Of a stretch of 64,000 bases of DNA, positions 25,003 to 35,389 are shown in pieces. Within the stretch, counting starts at the first letter, position 1. Every line of letters begins with the position of its first letter. Made by a program: the position numbers and the translations under genes. A model generated the notes under the pieces. That model saw only the letters and a program-made list of their open reading frames with translations, did not search any database and was not told the origin of the DNA. Source of the stretch: DSXH01 sp020724325 (GTDB lineage Bacteria > Bacteroidota > Ignavibacteria > Ignavibacteriales > Melioribacteraceae); assembly GCA_040756515.1 (NCBI GenBank), contig JBFLYW010000001.1:1-64000 (forward strand). Direction: 5' to 3'.

Positions 25003-27804
25003 ATGTCAATAAGTACCAAAAAAAAATTTGTTATAATTGACGCAATGGCATTAGCGTATAAAGGTTACTATGCTTTCATTTCGCGTCCTTTAACAACTTC
25101 CAAAGGTGAACCGACTTCTGCGGTTTACGGATTTGTTAACCAGCTTATTAAAATTATTGAAGATACAGAACCGGACTATCTTGCGGTTGCATTTGATTCG
25201 AAAGAAAAGACATTTAGACACGGCTATTATGAAAATTACAAATCATCACGCGAAGAGATGCCTGAAGACATGGTTCCACAATTAGCGCGAATAAAAGAGA
25301 TAATAGAAGCATTCAATATTCCGATTTATATTCTGCCGGGTTACGAAGCAGATGACCTAATTGGAACAGCAGTAAAAATTGCTGAGAAGAATGGTCTGTT
25401 CTGTTTTGCCATCACTCCCGATAAAGATTACATTCAATTAATTACACCAAATATTAGGATAATAAAGCCGGGCAAATCGGCTGATGAAATTGTTGTGATT
25501 GATGAGAACAAAGTACGCGAAGAATACGGATTCGAGCCGAAACAGATGATTGATTACTTAGCGCTTGTAGGTGATAGTTCTGACGACATTCCAGGTGTTG
25601 CCGGTATCGGTCCAAAGACTGCTATACCTCTTATACAAAGATTTAGATCATTAGAAAACATTTATAAAAATATTGATGAAATTGAAAAACAGAGTATTAT
25701 CAACAAACTGAAAGAGAACAAAGAGAATGCGTTCCTTTCGAAAGAACTTGCTACTATTCATACAGAAGTTCCGTTCGAATTCAATTTGAAAGATACACTT
25801 TACGAGAAGCCCGATATAACCAGGCTGACAAAAGTATTGGGCGAGCTTGAATTTCGTTCCTCCATAAGCAAAATAAAAAAACTTTATCTCGAAAATGAAA
25901 ATGCTGATGAATCTGAAATACCAAGTCAGCCCGAACAAGAACCGATTGCTGCTGAAAACATAAAAGTATTCGATAAGAGCAAAGTTAGATACAGATTAAT
26001 AAACACTATTAAAGAGACAGAAGACCTGGTAGCACAGCTTAGTTTATGCGATAAATTTGTTTTCGATACTGAAACCGATTCGCTTGATGTTTACAATGTA
26101 AATTTAGCCGGATGCTCATTCTGTATCAATCCAAAAGAAGCATACTTTGTAGCAGTTAATCCTCATAGAGAATCGTCAGGATTATTTTCAACAGATTTAA
26201 CAGGAAGAATTCCAGTAAGCGACTTCATTCGTATTTTCAAACCGATATTCGAAAATGCTAAAACAAAAAAAATATGTCAGAATGGTAAATATGATATTGC
26301 TGTAATGAAGCACTACGGCATTGAAGTAGCAAATTTCTACTTCGATACTATGCTTGCAAGTTATGTAATAGATCCGGATCAAAAGCACGGTATGGATGAA
26401 CTTTCCGAAAGATTGCTTAACTACAAACCGATTCCGCTTCTCGATCTTATCGGCTCAAAAAAATCTCCGGAAAAAATTTTTGACGTTGAGCTGGAACGCC
26501 TGTCTGATTATTCATGCGAAGATGCCGACATAACATTTCGCCTATACGAATTATTGAAGGAAATTCTTAAGAAAGAAGGATTGGAAAAAGTTGCATACGA
26601 AATTGAATTTCCACTTGTTCCTGTTCTGGAAGATATGGAACGAACCGGCGTTAAAATTGATGTTAAGAATCTGAATGGATTCAGTAAAGATCTTCAGTTA
26701 CTGTTAGATAATTATTCTCAAGAGATTTTCAAGCAAGCCGGTGAAAGTTTTAATATCAACTCAACACAGCAGCTTCAGAAAATATTGTTCGAGAAATTAA
26801 AACTTCCTCCAACCACAAAAACAAAGACAGGATATTCAACCGATGTGCGCGCCTTAGAATCCCTTAAAGGTTCGCATCAAATTATAGATACAATTATGGA
26901 TTACCGTCAGGTCGCTAAGCTTAAGTCCACTTATGCAGACGCTCTTCCAGATCTTATTAATTCTAAAACAGGAAAAGTTCATACTACTTATAATCAAACA
27001 GCTGCATCAACGGGAAGGTTATCCAGCAACGATCCTAATCTTCAAAATATACCTATCCGCTCAGACCTTGGTAAGGAAATTCGCAAAGCATTTGTTCCTA
27101 CCGATAAAGATCGCATTATTCTTAGTGCGGACTACAGCCAGATTGAACTTAGAATTTTGGCAAGCATCTGCGGAGACGAAACTTTAATGAATGCATTCAT
27201 AAACAACGACGATATTCACCGAAGAACCGCTGCATTAATCTTTAACGTAGACCCGACCGCCGTTAATCCGGACATGCGAAGAAAAGCCAAAGAAGTAAAC
27301 TTTGGAATTCTTTACGGATTAGGTCCATTCGGTTTAAAAACTCGTTTGGGAATTACGCAAACCGAAGCAAAAGGAATAATTGATAATTACTTCAACTCGT
27401 TTAAGAAAGTAAAAAGCTTTATGATGGATTCTATTAAGAAAGCACAGAAAAAGGGATTTGCTGAAACAATTACAGGCAGAAGAAGATTTTTGAAAAATAT
27501 AAACAGTAATAACAGAGTAGTAAGACAATTCGAAGAGCGCGTTGCAATCAACATGCCTATTCAAGGCACCGCAGCAGACATGATAAAAATTGCTATGATA
27601 AATATTCATAAAACTCTTGAGAAAAATAAATTTAAGAGCAAGATGGTTCTGCAGGTTCACGATGAGTTGGTTTTTGATGCCTACAAAAATGAAATTGATA
27701 ATTTAATTCCTCTTGTAAAGAAACTTATGGAAGAAGCTCTTCCTTTAAATGTTCCTGTTGTAGTTGATACGGGCATTGGAGATAACTGGCTTGATGCCCA
27801 CTAA
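25003..27804 (+). CDS. polA: DNA polymerase I
   Basis: A 933-aa repair and Okazaki-fragment polymerase with three domains. The 5'-3' exonuclease is residues 1-290 (IDAMALAYKGYYAF, GYEADDLIGT, YLALVGDSSDDIPGVAGIGP). The 3'-5' proofreading exonuclease (about 330-530) keeps the acidic residues in FVFDTETDSL and YSCEDADITF, so proofreading should work. The polymerase (560-933) has SADYSQIELRILA near 710, RRKAKEVNFGILYGLG near 756 and VHDELVFDA near 885. Length and motifs are complete. It stands alone upstream, with pncA following at 32 bases. Confidence 0.97.
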   Translation: MSISTKKKFVIIDAMALAYKGYYAFISRPLTTSKGEPTSAVYGFVNQLIKIIEDTEPDYLAVAFDSKEKTFRHGYYENYKSSREEMPEDMVPQLARIKEIIEAFNIPIYILPGYEADDLIGTAVKIAEKNGLFCFAITPDKDYIQLITPNIRIIKPGKSADEIVVIDENKVREEYGFEPKQMIDYLALVGDSSDDIPGVAGIGPKTAIPLIQRFRSLENIYKNIDEIEKQSIINKLKENKENAFLSKELATIHTEVPFEFNLKDTLYEKPDITRLTKVLGELEFRSSISKIKKLYLENENADESEIPSQPEQEPIAAENIKVFDKSKVRYRLINTIKETEDLVAQLSLCDKFVFDTETDSLDVYNVNLAGCSFCINPKEAYFVAVNPHRESSGLFSTDLTGRIPVSDFIRIFKPIFENAKTKKICQNGKYDIAVMKHYGIEVANFYFDTMLASYVIDPDQKHGMDELSERLLNYKPIPLLDLIGSKKSPEKIFDVELERLSDYSCEDADITFRLYELLKEILKKEGLEKVAYEIEFPLVPVLEDMERTGVKIDVKNLNGFSKDLQLLLDNYSQEIFKQAGESFNINSTQQLQKILFEKLKLPPTTKTKTGYSTDVRALESLKGSHQIIDTIMDYRQVAKLKSTYADALPDLINSKTGKVHTTYNQTAASTGRLSSNDPNLQNIPIRSDLGKEIRKAFVPTDKDRIILSADYSQIELRILASICGDETLMNAFINNDDIHRRTAALIFNVDPTAVNPDMRRKAKEVNFGILYGLGPFGLKTRLGITQTEAKGIIDNYFNSFKKVKSFMMDSIKKAQKKGFAETITGRRRFLKNINSNNRVVRQFEERVAINMPIQGTAADMIKIAMINIHKTLEKNKFKSKMVLQVHDELVFDAYKNEIDNLIPLVKKLMEEALPLNVPVVVDTGIGDNWLDAH

Positions 27805-27836
27805 ATTTTTTAATTCGGAAAAATGGTTAACCTATT

Positions 27837-28445
27837 ATGAAAGCATTAATAATAGTTGATATTCAATACGACTTTTTAGAAGGCGGTGCTCTCGCTGTTC
27901 CTGATGGAAATAATGTTATTCCTGTTGTTAATAAAATCCAGTACCATTTCGATCTTGTAGTTGCAACACAGGATTGGCATCCGGCTAAACATAAAAGTTT
28001 TGCTTCAAATCATCAGGGTAAAAATGTATTTGATAAAATAATTCTAAATGGAATAGAACAAATCTTATGGCCTGATCATTGCGTTCAAGGGAGTAATGGG
28101 GCAGATTTCCATAAAGACTTTAATATGAAAAGAGTGGAATCAATTTTCAGAAAAGGAATGGAAACGGAAATTGACAGCTACAGTGCTTTCTACGATAATG
28201 GTCATATCAAATCAACAGGATTATCCCCCTATCTTAGAGGTAAAAACATAGATGAAATTTATATTGCCGGATTAGCCGGAGATTTTTGCGTTTACTATTC
28301 CACCAAAGATGCTCTGAACGAAGGTTTCAAAGTAACAATAATTGAAGATGGAGTAAGATCAATTGATCAGAAAAATTTTCTTGTGATCAAAAAGGAATTA
28401 ATAGAGCGCGGTGTAAATTTCATAACAAGTTCTCAATTAGAATAA
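27837..28445 (+). CDS. pncA: Nicotinamidase
   Basis: A 202-aa isochorismatase-fold hydrolase that turns nicotinamide into nicotinate. The N-terminus ALIIVDIQYDFLEGGALAVP has the catalytic Asp. The metal-binding DWHPAKHKSFASNH is near 46, the catalytic Lys in FRKGMETEIDSYSAF near 105, and the nucleophile Cys in AGLAGDFCVYYSTKDA near 151. It is followed by pncB after 1 base, forming a nicotinamide to NaMN salvage pair. Confidence 0.95.
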   Translation: MKALIIVDIQYDFLEGGALAVPDGNNVIPVVNKIQYHFDLVVATQDWHPAKHKSFASNHQGKNVFDKIILNGIEQILWPDHCVQGSNGADFHKDFNMKRVESIFRKGMETEIDSYSAFYDNGHIKSTGLSPYLRGKNIDEIYIAGLAGDFCVYYSTKDALNEGFKVTIIEDGVRSIDQKNFLVIKKELIERGVNFITSSQLE

Positions 28446-28446
28446 T

Positions 28447-30012
28447 ATGCTAAAAAAATTTAATCAAAAGATAACGGAAGGATTTCTTTTTACAGACCAG
28501 TATCAGCTTTCGATGGCACAACTTTTTTACAAGAACGGTCTTCACGATATTACTGCACAATTCGATCACTTCTTCAGAAAATATCCTGATTATGGAAGTC
28601 ATAAAGCCGGCTACTGTATTTATGCCGGTTTAGAATGGCTTGTTGACTGGATGCAGAATACAAGAATTACTAAACAGGATGTTTCCTTTCTGAAAAAGCA
28701 TAAGAATGCAAAGGGGAAAAATTTATTTCAGGATGATTTCTTAAAATGGTTATTGAAGAATGGTAATTTCGACTCGGTTAACTTAAAAGCGATTTCAGAA
28801 GGCAGAGCGGTTCATCCATACGAACCATTAACTGTAGTAACTGCACCGTTAGCAATTGCACAAATTCTTGAGACCCCGCTGCTAAATCAACTAAACTATC
28901 AGACTTTAATAGCAACGAAGGCAGCACGACTTAAAGAAATTAGCAGAGGAAATGTTGTTATCGAATTTGGTGCGAGGCGGGCACAGGATAGAGGAGCAAT
29001 TGCTGGTGTTAGAGGTGCATTGATTGGCGGCGTAGATTTTACTTCTAATGTTGGTGTGTCGCATTTATTCAAAAAAAGCCCTAAAGGAACGCATGCGCAC
29101 AGTATGGTTCAATTATTTTTATCGCTCGGTTATTCTGAACTGGATGCCTTCGAGGCGTTTGCGGATCTTTATCCCGATGATTGCATTTTGTTAGTAGATA
29201 CAATTGATACGTTAAAAAGTGGAATTCCAAACGCTATAAAAGTTTTTGAAAAGCTTATTAAAAAAGGTCACCGCCCTATCGGTATTAGATTGGACTCAGG
29301 CGATTTAGCATTTCTCTCGATTAAAGCAGCAAAGATGCTTAAAGATGCAAAACTGGATGATATTAAAATTGTTCTTTCCAATGAGCTGCATGAATTAAGT
29401 ATTTGGCAAATAATTTCACAGATAGTAACTGAAGCACCAAAGGATGGGCTTGATTCAGATAAAATTATAAACAGATTAATCTTTGGTGTTGGAACAAACC
29501 TGATTACTTCACTTGGATGTCCCGCTTTAGGAGGAGTTTATAAACTTGTTTCCATCCAGAATAAGAGTATATGGAACGGAACACTTAAGATTTCTGATAA
29601 TCTCGAAAAATCTACTCTCCCCGGCAACAAACAGATTTATCGGTTATATGATAATTTTGGTAAAGCTACCGCAGATTTAATTTGTCTGGCAGATGAAAAA
29701 CTGAATTCATTTAAGAATTTTATTTTGCATCATCCAGTAGAAAAAAATATAATAAGGAGAATTGAAAAGAAAGAGCTATCGAAATCGGAACCGCTACTTA
29801 ATTATGTATTGAAGGAAGGAAAAGTTTGTTACCACTTCCCTACACTTGATCGGTTAAGAGAAGTTAGAAATAAAGACCTTGAACATCTTCACGAAGGAGT
29901 AAAGAGACTAATTAACCCGCATCAATACCATGTATCTGCTTCAGAAAAATTGATTAGGTACAGACAGAAACTGACTGAAAGGATCAAAGGAAGATATCAG
30001 AGTAATCAGTAA
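28447..30012 (+). CDS. pncB: Nicotinate phosphoribosyltransferase
   Basis: A 521-aa enzyme that joins nicotinate to PRPP, with ATP hydrolysis, and makes nicotinate mononucleotide for NAD. Family features: TDQYQLSMAQLFYKNG near 17, EFGARRAQDRGAI near 175, FTSNVGVSHLF near 198, the catalytic-site stretch GTHAHSMVQLF near 213, and GIRLDSGDLAFLS near 278. It is coupled to pncA (start 1 base after its stop). The length fits the bacterial long form. Confidence 0.94.
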   Translation: MLKKFNQKITEGFLFTDQYQLSMAQLFYKNGLHDITAQFDHFFRKYPDYGSHKAGYCIYAGLEWLVDWMQNTRITKQDVSFLKKHKNAKGKNLFQDDFLKWLLKNGNFDSVNLKAISEGRAVHPYEPLTVVTAPLAIAQILETPLLNQLNYQTLIATKAARLKEISRGNVVIEFGARRAQDRGAIAGVRGALIGGVDFTSNVGVSHLFKKSPKGTHAHSMVQLFLSLGYSELDAFEAFADLYPDDCILLVDTIDTLKSGIPNAIKVFEKLIKKGHRPIGIRLDSGDLAFLSIKAAKMLKDAKLDDIKIVLSNELHELSIWQIISQIVTEAPKDGLDSDKIINRLIFGVGTNLITSLGCPALGGVYKLVSIQNKSIWNGTLKISDNLEKSTLPGNKQIYRLYDNFGKATADLICLADEKLNSFKNFILHHPVEKNIIRRIEKKELSKSEPLLNYVLKEGKVCYHFPTLDRLREVRNKDLEHLHEGVKRLINPHQYHVSASEKLIRYRQKLTERIKGRYQSNQ

Positions 30013-30735
30013 TTGATAATGAGTGAATAGTAAAAGGTATAAAATTATGGAATGTGTATTAATGCTATCAATCAATTACATATATAAATTTCCGATAAAA
30101 CTCTAATCAACTGAAAATGTCTATACTCTTTTTCGATAATTTTTATCCTGACTTTGGGAGTGCATTATAATCGAAACATCCTAAAACTCTATTGAAAACT
30201 GTCAGTTCCAGATAAAAAACGAAAATGGATTATCGGCTTATTCAAAAATGTTGCTGACTTTCCACTGCCAATTACATTTTCTAATGCATGATTTGGGGAT
30301 AATATTGATACGGAGCAAGGGTTGAATTATTTACTACTACTAATGCAGAATAGAAATAAATAGTAGAACTTGTAGAGTTCGAAAATTGAGGTAAACCTGC
30401 AAAAAAGCTCTAAAAAACAAATATCTTTTGCAGCTATAGTACTTGACTAGATAGCAAGATTCATTTCTAAAAAGATATTAATTTATTCCACAATAATTTT
30501 TTATAGACAATCAGAATAAAATTTCTTACATTTGCCCGATGAATTTTTACAGAACATATCAAATTACTGCCTATTATGTAAATAATTACCATTTCATTAA
30601 AACCTTTTTAAAAAGGTAACAACCTAATTTATAACAAAAATTGAATAGTGTGCAATTTAGTCACCATAGAAACTAATTTGTTTTAAAATAAGTTTAAAAA
30701 CGCAATTAATGATTTTAATAAGGAGTTAGGTAAAA
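30013..30735. other. Long intergenic stretch before the sigma-factor gene, with a decayed coding relic
   Basis: No intact gene is seen. In the frame starting at 30202 the sequence reads SVPDKKRKWIIGLFKNVADF, then PLPITFSNA, a TGA, and FGDNIDTEQGLNYLLLLMQN up to TAG 30361-30363. It looks like the rest of an unidentified gene broken by one stop. TACATTTG at 30527-30534 fits the Bacteroidota -7 promoter pattern TAnnTTTG. A perfect 16-base palindrome ACCTTTTTAAAAAGGT lies at 30602-30617 in what would be the 200-base leader. Confidence 0.35.
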
Positions 30736-31596
30736 TTGAAGATTACTAAGCAATTCACAAATCGTGAGAGTAAATCTTTAGACCAATATCTTCAAGAGAT
30801 TGGTAAAGTTGATCTTTTAACACCAGATCAAGAAATAGAACTGGCAATAAGAATTAAAAAAGGTGATAAATACGCTCTGGATAAATTAACAAAAGCAAAT
30901 CTTCGCTTCGTAGTAAGTGTTGCAAAGCAATATCAGAATCAGGGACTACCACTGGGCGATTTGATAAATGAAGGAAACCTCGGCTTAATTAAAGCCGGAT
31001 TAAGGTTCGACGAAACTCGTGGATTTAAATTTATTTCCTATGCAGTCTGGTGGATTCGTCAATCAATTATGCAAGCCATTGCTGAACAATCCAGAATGGT
31101 TAGATTGCCTCTTAACCGTGTTGGAGCTCTCAATAAAATGGGCAAAGCTCTTAGTCAATTAGAACAGGAATATGAAAGAAGACCAAGTCCGGAAGAAATA
31201 GCTGTACAGTTAGATATGAATGTATCCGATGTTACTTATGCAATGCAAATTGCCGGAAGACACGTATCAATGGATGCACCTTTTGCTCATAGTGAGGATA
31301 GCAATAATAGCCTTCTTGACGTTATGCCAAATGAAGATCAACCAACACCCGATCATTCTCTTATGAAAGAATCTCTCAAAGCTGAAATTGAAAGGTCACT
31401 CTCCTCTTTAACTGAAAGAGAAGCAGAAGTAATCCGTCTTTATTTTGGGCTTCAGAAGGAACATTCCCTTACTTTAGAAGAGATAGGAGAAAAATTAAAT
31501 CTAACCAGAGAAAGAGTTAGACAGATTAAAGAAAAAGCTCTTATTAGACTAAGGCATTCAACCAGAAGTAAAAATCTTAAAGCATATTTAGGATAA
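30736..31596 (+). CDS. rpoD: RNA polymerase primary sigma factor (short Bacteroidota type)
   Basis: A 286-aa sigma-70 protein with regions 1.2-4.2 but no region 1.1, the usual form in Bacteroidota. Region 1.2 is SLDQYLQEIGKVDLLTPDQE. Region 2 holds NLRFVVSVAKQYQNQGLPLG and the -10 reading stretch FKFISYAVWWIRQSIMQAI. Region 3 is RMVRLPLNRVGALNKMGKAL. Region 4 is LTLEEIGEKLNLTRERVRQI with the -35 helix. The start is TTG at 30736 with AGGAG at 30721-30725; no ATG gives region 1.2. It should direct most housekeeping transcription. Confidence 0.93.
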   Translation: MKITKQFTNRESKSLDQYLQEIGKVDLLTPDQEIELAIRIKKGDKYALDKLTKANLRFVVSVAKQYQNQGLPLGDLINEGNLGLIKAGLRFDETRGFKFISYAVWWIRQSIMQAIAEQSRMVRLPLNRVGALNKMGKALSQLEQEYERRPSPEEIAVQLDMNVSDVTYAMQIAGRHVSMDAPFAHSEDSNNSLLDVMPNEDQPTPDHSLMKESLKAEIERSLSSLTEREAEVIRLYFGLQKEHSLTLEEIGEKLNLTRERVRQIKEKALIRLRHSTRSKNLKAYLG

Positions 31597-31837
31597 GCAG
31601 TTATGCTGTAGAGTAGAGGCAGAGATCTTTGTCCCCTCTTCAGAACCGTAGTTAAGTATTCTTTCAAACGGCTTAAGATAATATGTTCTTCTTGGTGTTT
31701 TAGTGCCCCACAATTCACCATTGCGTAACATCAGATGTTTATATGGGTTTCTCGAAACTTTCTGTCACTATCTTGATAAATAGACCTTGGCTGCAGGAGA
31801 AGATATAATTCGGATTTTTTTTAAGTAGAAAAAAGAT

Positions 31838-33064
31838 TTAATCTTTCGCAACCGAATCAGAACTAAGCTTTGTAATTAGTGAATCTCTTACCAACTCAAA
31901 TTCTTTTCTGTGCTCTTTTGCAATAGGATTTGATGGCGGAAGTTTTTCTCTTAATGCATCAACCTGCCTTCCGTTTTTCCAGAACCTGAAACAGACGTGC
32001 GGACCAGTAGCTAATCCTGTGCTTCCGACAAAACCAATTACCTGACCTTGCTTAACAGCAGCACCTGGACGAATTCCCTTTGCAAACTTTGACATGTGCA
32101 AATATTGTGTAGTATAGACAGCGTTGTGCCTAATTTTAACATAGTTACCGTTGGCGCTTGTATATCTTGCTTCTGTTACAATACCATCTCCAACCGTCAT
32201 AATAGGAGTACCCGTTGGAGCGGCATAGTCTGTGCCCAGATGAGCTTTATATCTTCCAAGGACGGGGTGAAACCGCTTTTTCGAAAAACGAGATGAAATT
32301 CTGCTGAATTTAAGAGGTGCTTTTAGGAATGCTTTCCGCAAGCTGTTTCCTCTTTCATCGAAATAAGCTGCCTCATCATCCTTCTCAAACCTGAAAGCAA
32401 AAAAATTTTCGCTGCGATGACGGAATGAAGCGGTTAATATTTTTCCCACTCCGGTTGATTTGCCGTCAACAAAGAGTTCTTCGTAAACAACTTTTAGTGT
32501 GTCATTTGCCTGAATTCTGAAAAAATCAATCTGCCAAGCATAAATTTCTGATAGTTTTACTGCTAAATCTGGATTGATATTCTGTGATTCAAATGTTTGC
32601 CATAATGAATTTTTAATGCTGCTTGCAAAAATTCTTTCCTTGATAATAACTTCCTTTTTACCATGATAGACTCTTACACTATCTCTCAAATCGAACACAA
32701 CATATTCAATTGGATTAAGTACATATACCATGTAATGAACTGATTCTGTTGTATCCCAATGAGCATAAATGTAATATTCATCACCTGCTCTAAAACTTTT
32801 TACGGGAAATATTTCGCGGGTTTCTTCAGCAATATGGAAAATTTCTTTATCAGATACACCGTAAGGAATTAGTATATCACCAAGTGTTTCTCCTGAGCTA
32901 ATTGTTCCGTGAATTTCTATTAATGAATCTACTGCTAATCCGAATGAATTTATTTTTTCTGAATGTTTCTGATCCTTCGTTTCATTATTCTTACAACCGG
33001 TTATAAACAGAATTGAAATAATAAATAGAGAAAAAGTTTTTGAAGGATGTAAATTTAATGTCAT
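31838..33064 (-). CDS. M23 family metallopeptidase lipoprotein
   Basis: A 408-aa peptidoglycan peptidase or its regulator. The signal ends in a lipobox (SILFITGC, Cys at about 24). A LysM/Csd3-like N-terminal part (residues 50-250; GTISSGETLGDILIPYGVSD) precedes the LytM domain. Zinc ligands are HLGTDYAAPTGTPI near 292, and YLHMSKFAKG and GPHVCFRFWKNG further on (about 337-370). All three metal-site motifs are present, so it should be active, cleaving cross-links between stem peptides. It may act with the MoxR and PPIase genes upstream, but each could be independent. Confidence 0.92.
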   Translation of the reverse strand: MTLNLHPSKTFSLFIISILFITGCKNNETKDQKHSEKINSFGLAVDSLIEIHGTISSGETLGDILIPYGVSDKEIFHIAEETREIFPVKSFRAGDEYYIYAHWDTTESVHYMVYVLNPIEYVVFDLRDSVRVYHGKKEVIIKERIFASSIKNSLWQTFESQNINPDLAVKLSEIYAWQIDFFRIQANDTLKVVYEELFVDGKSTGVGKILTASFRHRSENFFAFRFEKDDEAAYFDERGNSLRKAFLKAPLKFSRISSRFSKKRFHPVLGRYKAHLGTDYAAPTGTPIMTVGDGIVTEARYTSANGNYVKIRHNAVYTTQYLHMSKFAKGIRPGAAVKQGQVIGFVGSTGLATGPHVCFRFWKNGRQVDALREKLPPSNPIAKEHRKEFELVRDSLITKLSSDSVAKD

Positions 33065-33093
33065 CTATAGATCGATCCGTTTGAATAAGAAAT

Positions 33094-34074
33094 TCAGGAT
33101 AACTTTTTGATTATTTCAACAGAATTTATTCCTTCAGATTCAGCAGAAAAATTAGGAATTATTCTATGGCGCAAAACAGGAATTAGAAATGATTTTACAT
33201 CATCTATAGAAGGAGTAAACCTGCCTTCCATAACAGTTTTAGTTTTAGCAGCAAGAATTAGATATTGAGAAGCACGAGGTCCAGCACCCCAGCTTATCCA
33301 TTCCTTTACAAAGGGATGAGTATTTCCGTTTGTTGGTCTTGTGCTGTTCACAAAATTTACAGCATATTGAATAACGTTATCTGCAACTGGTACACGTTTA
33401 ATCAAATTCTGAAAAATAATCAGCTCATCTGCTTTAATGATTTTATGAAGTTGAGGATTATAGTCACTTGTAGTTTTTCTGATAATTTCAATTTCATCTT
33501 CGAATTTAGGATAATCGAGCCAGAGGTTAAACATAAACCGATCGAGCTGGGCTTCAGGAAGCGGATAAGTTCCTTCCTGCTCAATAGGGTTTTGAGTTGC
33601 AAGAACGAAAAACGGTTGTTCCAATTTATGAGTGAAGCCGGCTGCGGTAACTTTAAATTCCTGCATCGCTTCTAAAAGAGCCGACTGCGTTTTAGGAGGC
33701 GTTCTGTTTATTTCATCTGCCAAAATAAGATTTGCAAATATTGGTCCTTTTATAAACCGGAATTCCCTTTTATGTGTAACGGGATTTTCATCAATTATTT
33801 CTGTTCCGGTTATATCCCCGGGCATAAGATCCGGAGTGAATTGAATTCTGTTAAACTTTAAGTCGAGTACCTCAGAAAATGTTTTTATCAGAAGTGTTTT
33901 TGCTAATCCCGGCACACCAATAAGGAGACAATGCCCTCGTGAAAGTAATGCAACAAGTAAATCATTTATAATTTGATCCTGACCTACAATTACCTTAGCG
34001 ATTTCGTGTTTAACATTTGTTATAAAAACAGATAATCTTTCAACCAGTTCAAGATCGTTTCTATTATTCGCCAA
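33094..34074 (-). CDS. MoxR-family AAA+ ATPase
   Basis: A 326-aa AAA+ chaperone. Walker A is in LIGVPGLAKTLLIKTFSEVL near 54, Walker B in LILADEINRTPPKTQSALLE near 121, and sensor 1 in FVLATQNPIEQEGTYPLPEA near 160. A lid domain follows to the end (SWGAGPRASQYLILAAK). MoxR proteins help fold or load metals into partner proteins, usually with a DUF58/VWA partner. None is adjacent here. Confidence 0.93.
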   Translation of the reverse strand: MANNRNDLELVERLSVFITNVKHEIAKVIVGQDQIINDLLVALLSRGHCLLIGVPGLAKTLLIKTFSEVLDLKFNRIQFTPDLMPGDITGTEIIDENPVTHKREFRFIKGPIFANLILADEINRTPPKTQSALLEAMQEFKVTAAGFTHKLEQPFFVLATQNPIEQEGTYPLPEAQLDRFMFNLWLDYPKFEDEIEIIRKTTSDYNPQLHKIIKADELIIFQNLIKRVPVADNVIQYAVNFVNSTRPTNGNTHPFVKEWISWGAGPRASQYLILAAKTKTVMEGRFTPSIDDVKSFLIPVLRHRIIPNFSAESEGINSVEIIKKLS

Positions 34075-34123
34075 TTAAACTCCGTTTTTTATATACAATT
34101 TATTAGTTCCATTTTCATCAATG

Positions 34124-35389
34124 TTATAACCTAACATCCCAATAGATTTTTTCTCTCAATTCATCCATCCATTTAGAATATAGTTTCTGTTTTTTGTAAT
34201 ACTCGGCAAGACGTTTAATCTCAATGTAATCATCTTCAAGATTTGCTTTATGTTCAGGAGTACGTTTTAGGAGTTTAACTATATGATAACCGTAAGCATT
34301 GTTGTCAATATCCAGTCTTTTTGGAAAGCTTATATCATTTTCTTTCATTTTAAAAATTATGTCGAGTAATGATTTATCCAATTGATTTTTTTCGAAAGTA
34401 CCGAGTTCACCGCCGAATCTGGAATTTTCTTTATCGTCGCTATATTTTTTAGCGTAGAATTCAAATGTATTTACGTTACGAATAATACTATCCCTAATAT
34501 CATTCAGAAATTCAATCGTTTTAAGATCGGCTTCGTCATCGGCTTTCAATTTAATTAGAATATGCCGGCAATGGATAGATTCGCCCCTTCTTTCGAGTAA
34601 TTGAATAATATGAAAACCAACCGGAGATTCAACCACTCCCGATAGTTGATTAGGAGCCAAAGCGAATGCTGCAGCTTCGAACTCCGGGTAAAATACGCCG
34701 CGTTTAACAAATCCAAGGTCGCCGCCTTGAGAGGCACTCCCCGGATCATTAGAGAACTTGCGTGCAAGCTGTGCGAAATCCGCTCCCTTTTTAAGAGAAT
34801 CCAGAAGCGATGAAGCCAGCTCCCTGGCTTTCTGTTTAACTCTTTCACCTGTTCTGGGATTCAGGAAAATATGCGCTATCTGAAAACGTTCTGGAACCAT
34901 TCCAAGCGAATCTTTAAAGTTGCTAAAGAACTCTTCAACTTCTATACGCGATACCTGAATGCCGGAAAACTTTTTTTCCCTTACAAAATCTGCCATCAAC
35001 ATTTTTCTTATGTCATCGCGAATAGTTCTTCTTATTTTTTCCAGAGGCATTCCGTATAATTGTTCTACACGTTCTTTAGTTCCGTACTGCTGCATCATCA
35101 TATTAATTTGATAATCAACTCTCTGATTTACCTGTTCATCGGTAACGGTAACTGAATCTAATTCCGCCTGGGCATAAAGAAGTTTTTCTTCAATCAGTTG
35201 ATTCAGTACTGCCTTTACTATTTGCGGATCCTGTGGATTAAGTTTCTTTTGAGTGGTTTCGTAATAAACCCTGAAATCCAAATCCGATTTTAAAATAATT
35301 TCATTATCTACAACGGCAACAATTTTATCGCCGATCTGTTGAGCAAATAGAGATACAGTTAACAGTATAAAAATTATTATATATTTCAT
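34124..35389 (-). CDS. SurA-like periplasmic peptidyl-prolyl isomerase
   Basis: A 421-aa chaperone for outer-membrane proteins. A signal peptide (MKYIIIFILLTVSLFAQ) and a SurA_N helical domain (IVKAVLNQLIEEKLLYAQAE) precede two parvulin domains: the first near 165-265 (FQIAHIFLNPRTGERVKQKA, SQGGDLGFVKRGVFYPEFE) and the second near 270-380 (HCRHILIKLKADDEADLK, RFGGELGTF). It is the nearest to classical SurA of the three tandem genes. The upstream gene overlaps by 4 bases (ATGA type). Confidence 0.9.
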   Translation of the reverse strand: MKYIIIFILLTVSLFAQQIGDKIVAVVDNEIILKSDLDFRVYYETTQKKLNPQDPQIVKAVLNQLIEEKLLYAQAELDSVTVTDEQVNQRVDYQINMMMQQYGTKERVEQLYGMPLEKIRRTIRDDIRKMLMADFVREKKFSGIQVSRIEVEEFFSNFKDSLGMVPERFQIAHIFLNPRTGERVKQKARELASSLLDSLKKGADFAQLARKFSNDPGSASQGGDLGFVKRGVFYPEFEAAAFALAPNQLSGVVESPVGFHIIQLLERRGESIHCRHILIKLKADDEADLKTIEFLNDIRDSIIRNVNTFEFYAKKYSDDKENSRFGGELGTFEKNQLDKSLLDIIFKMKENDISFPKRLDIDNNAYGYHIVKLLKRTPEHKANLEDDYIEIKRLAEYYKKQKLYSKWMDELREKIYWDVRL

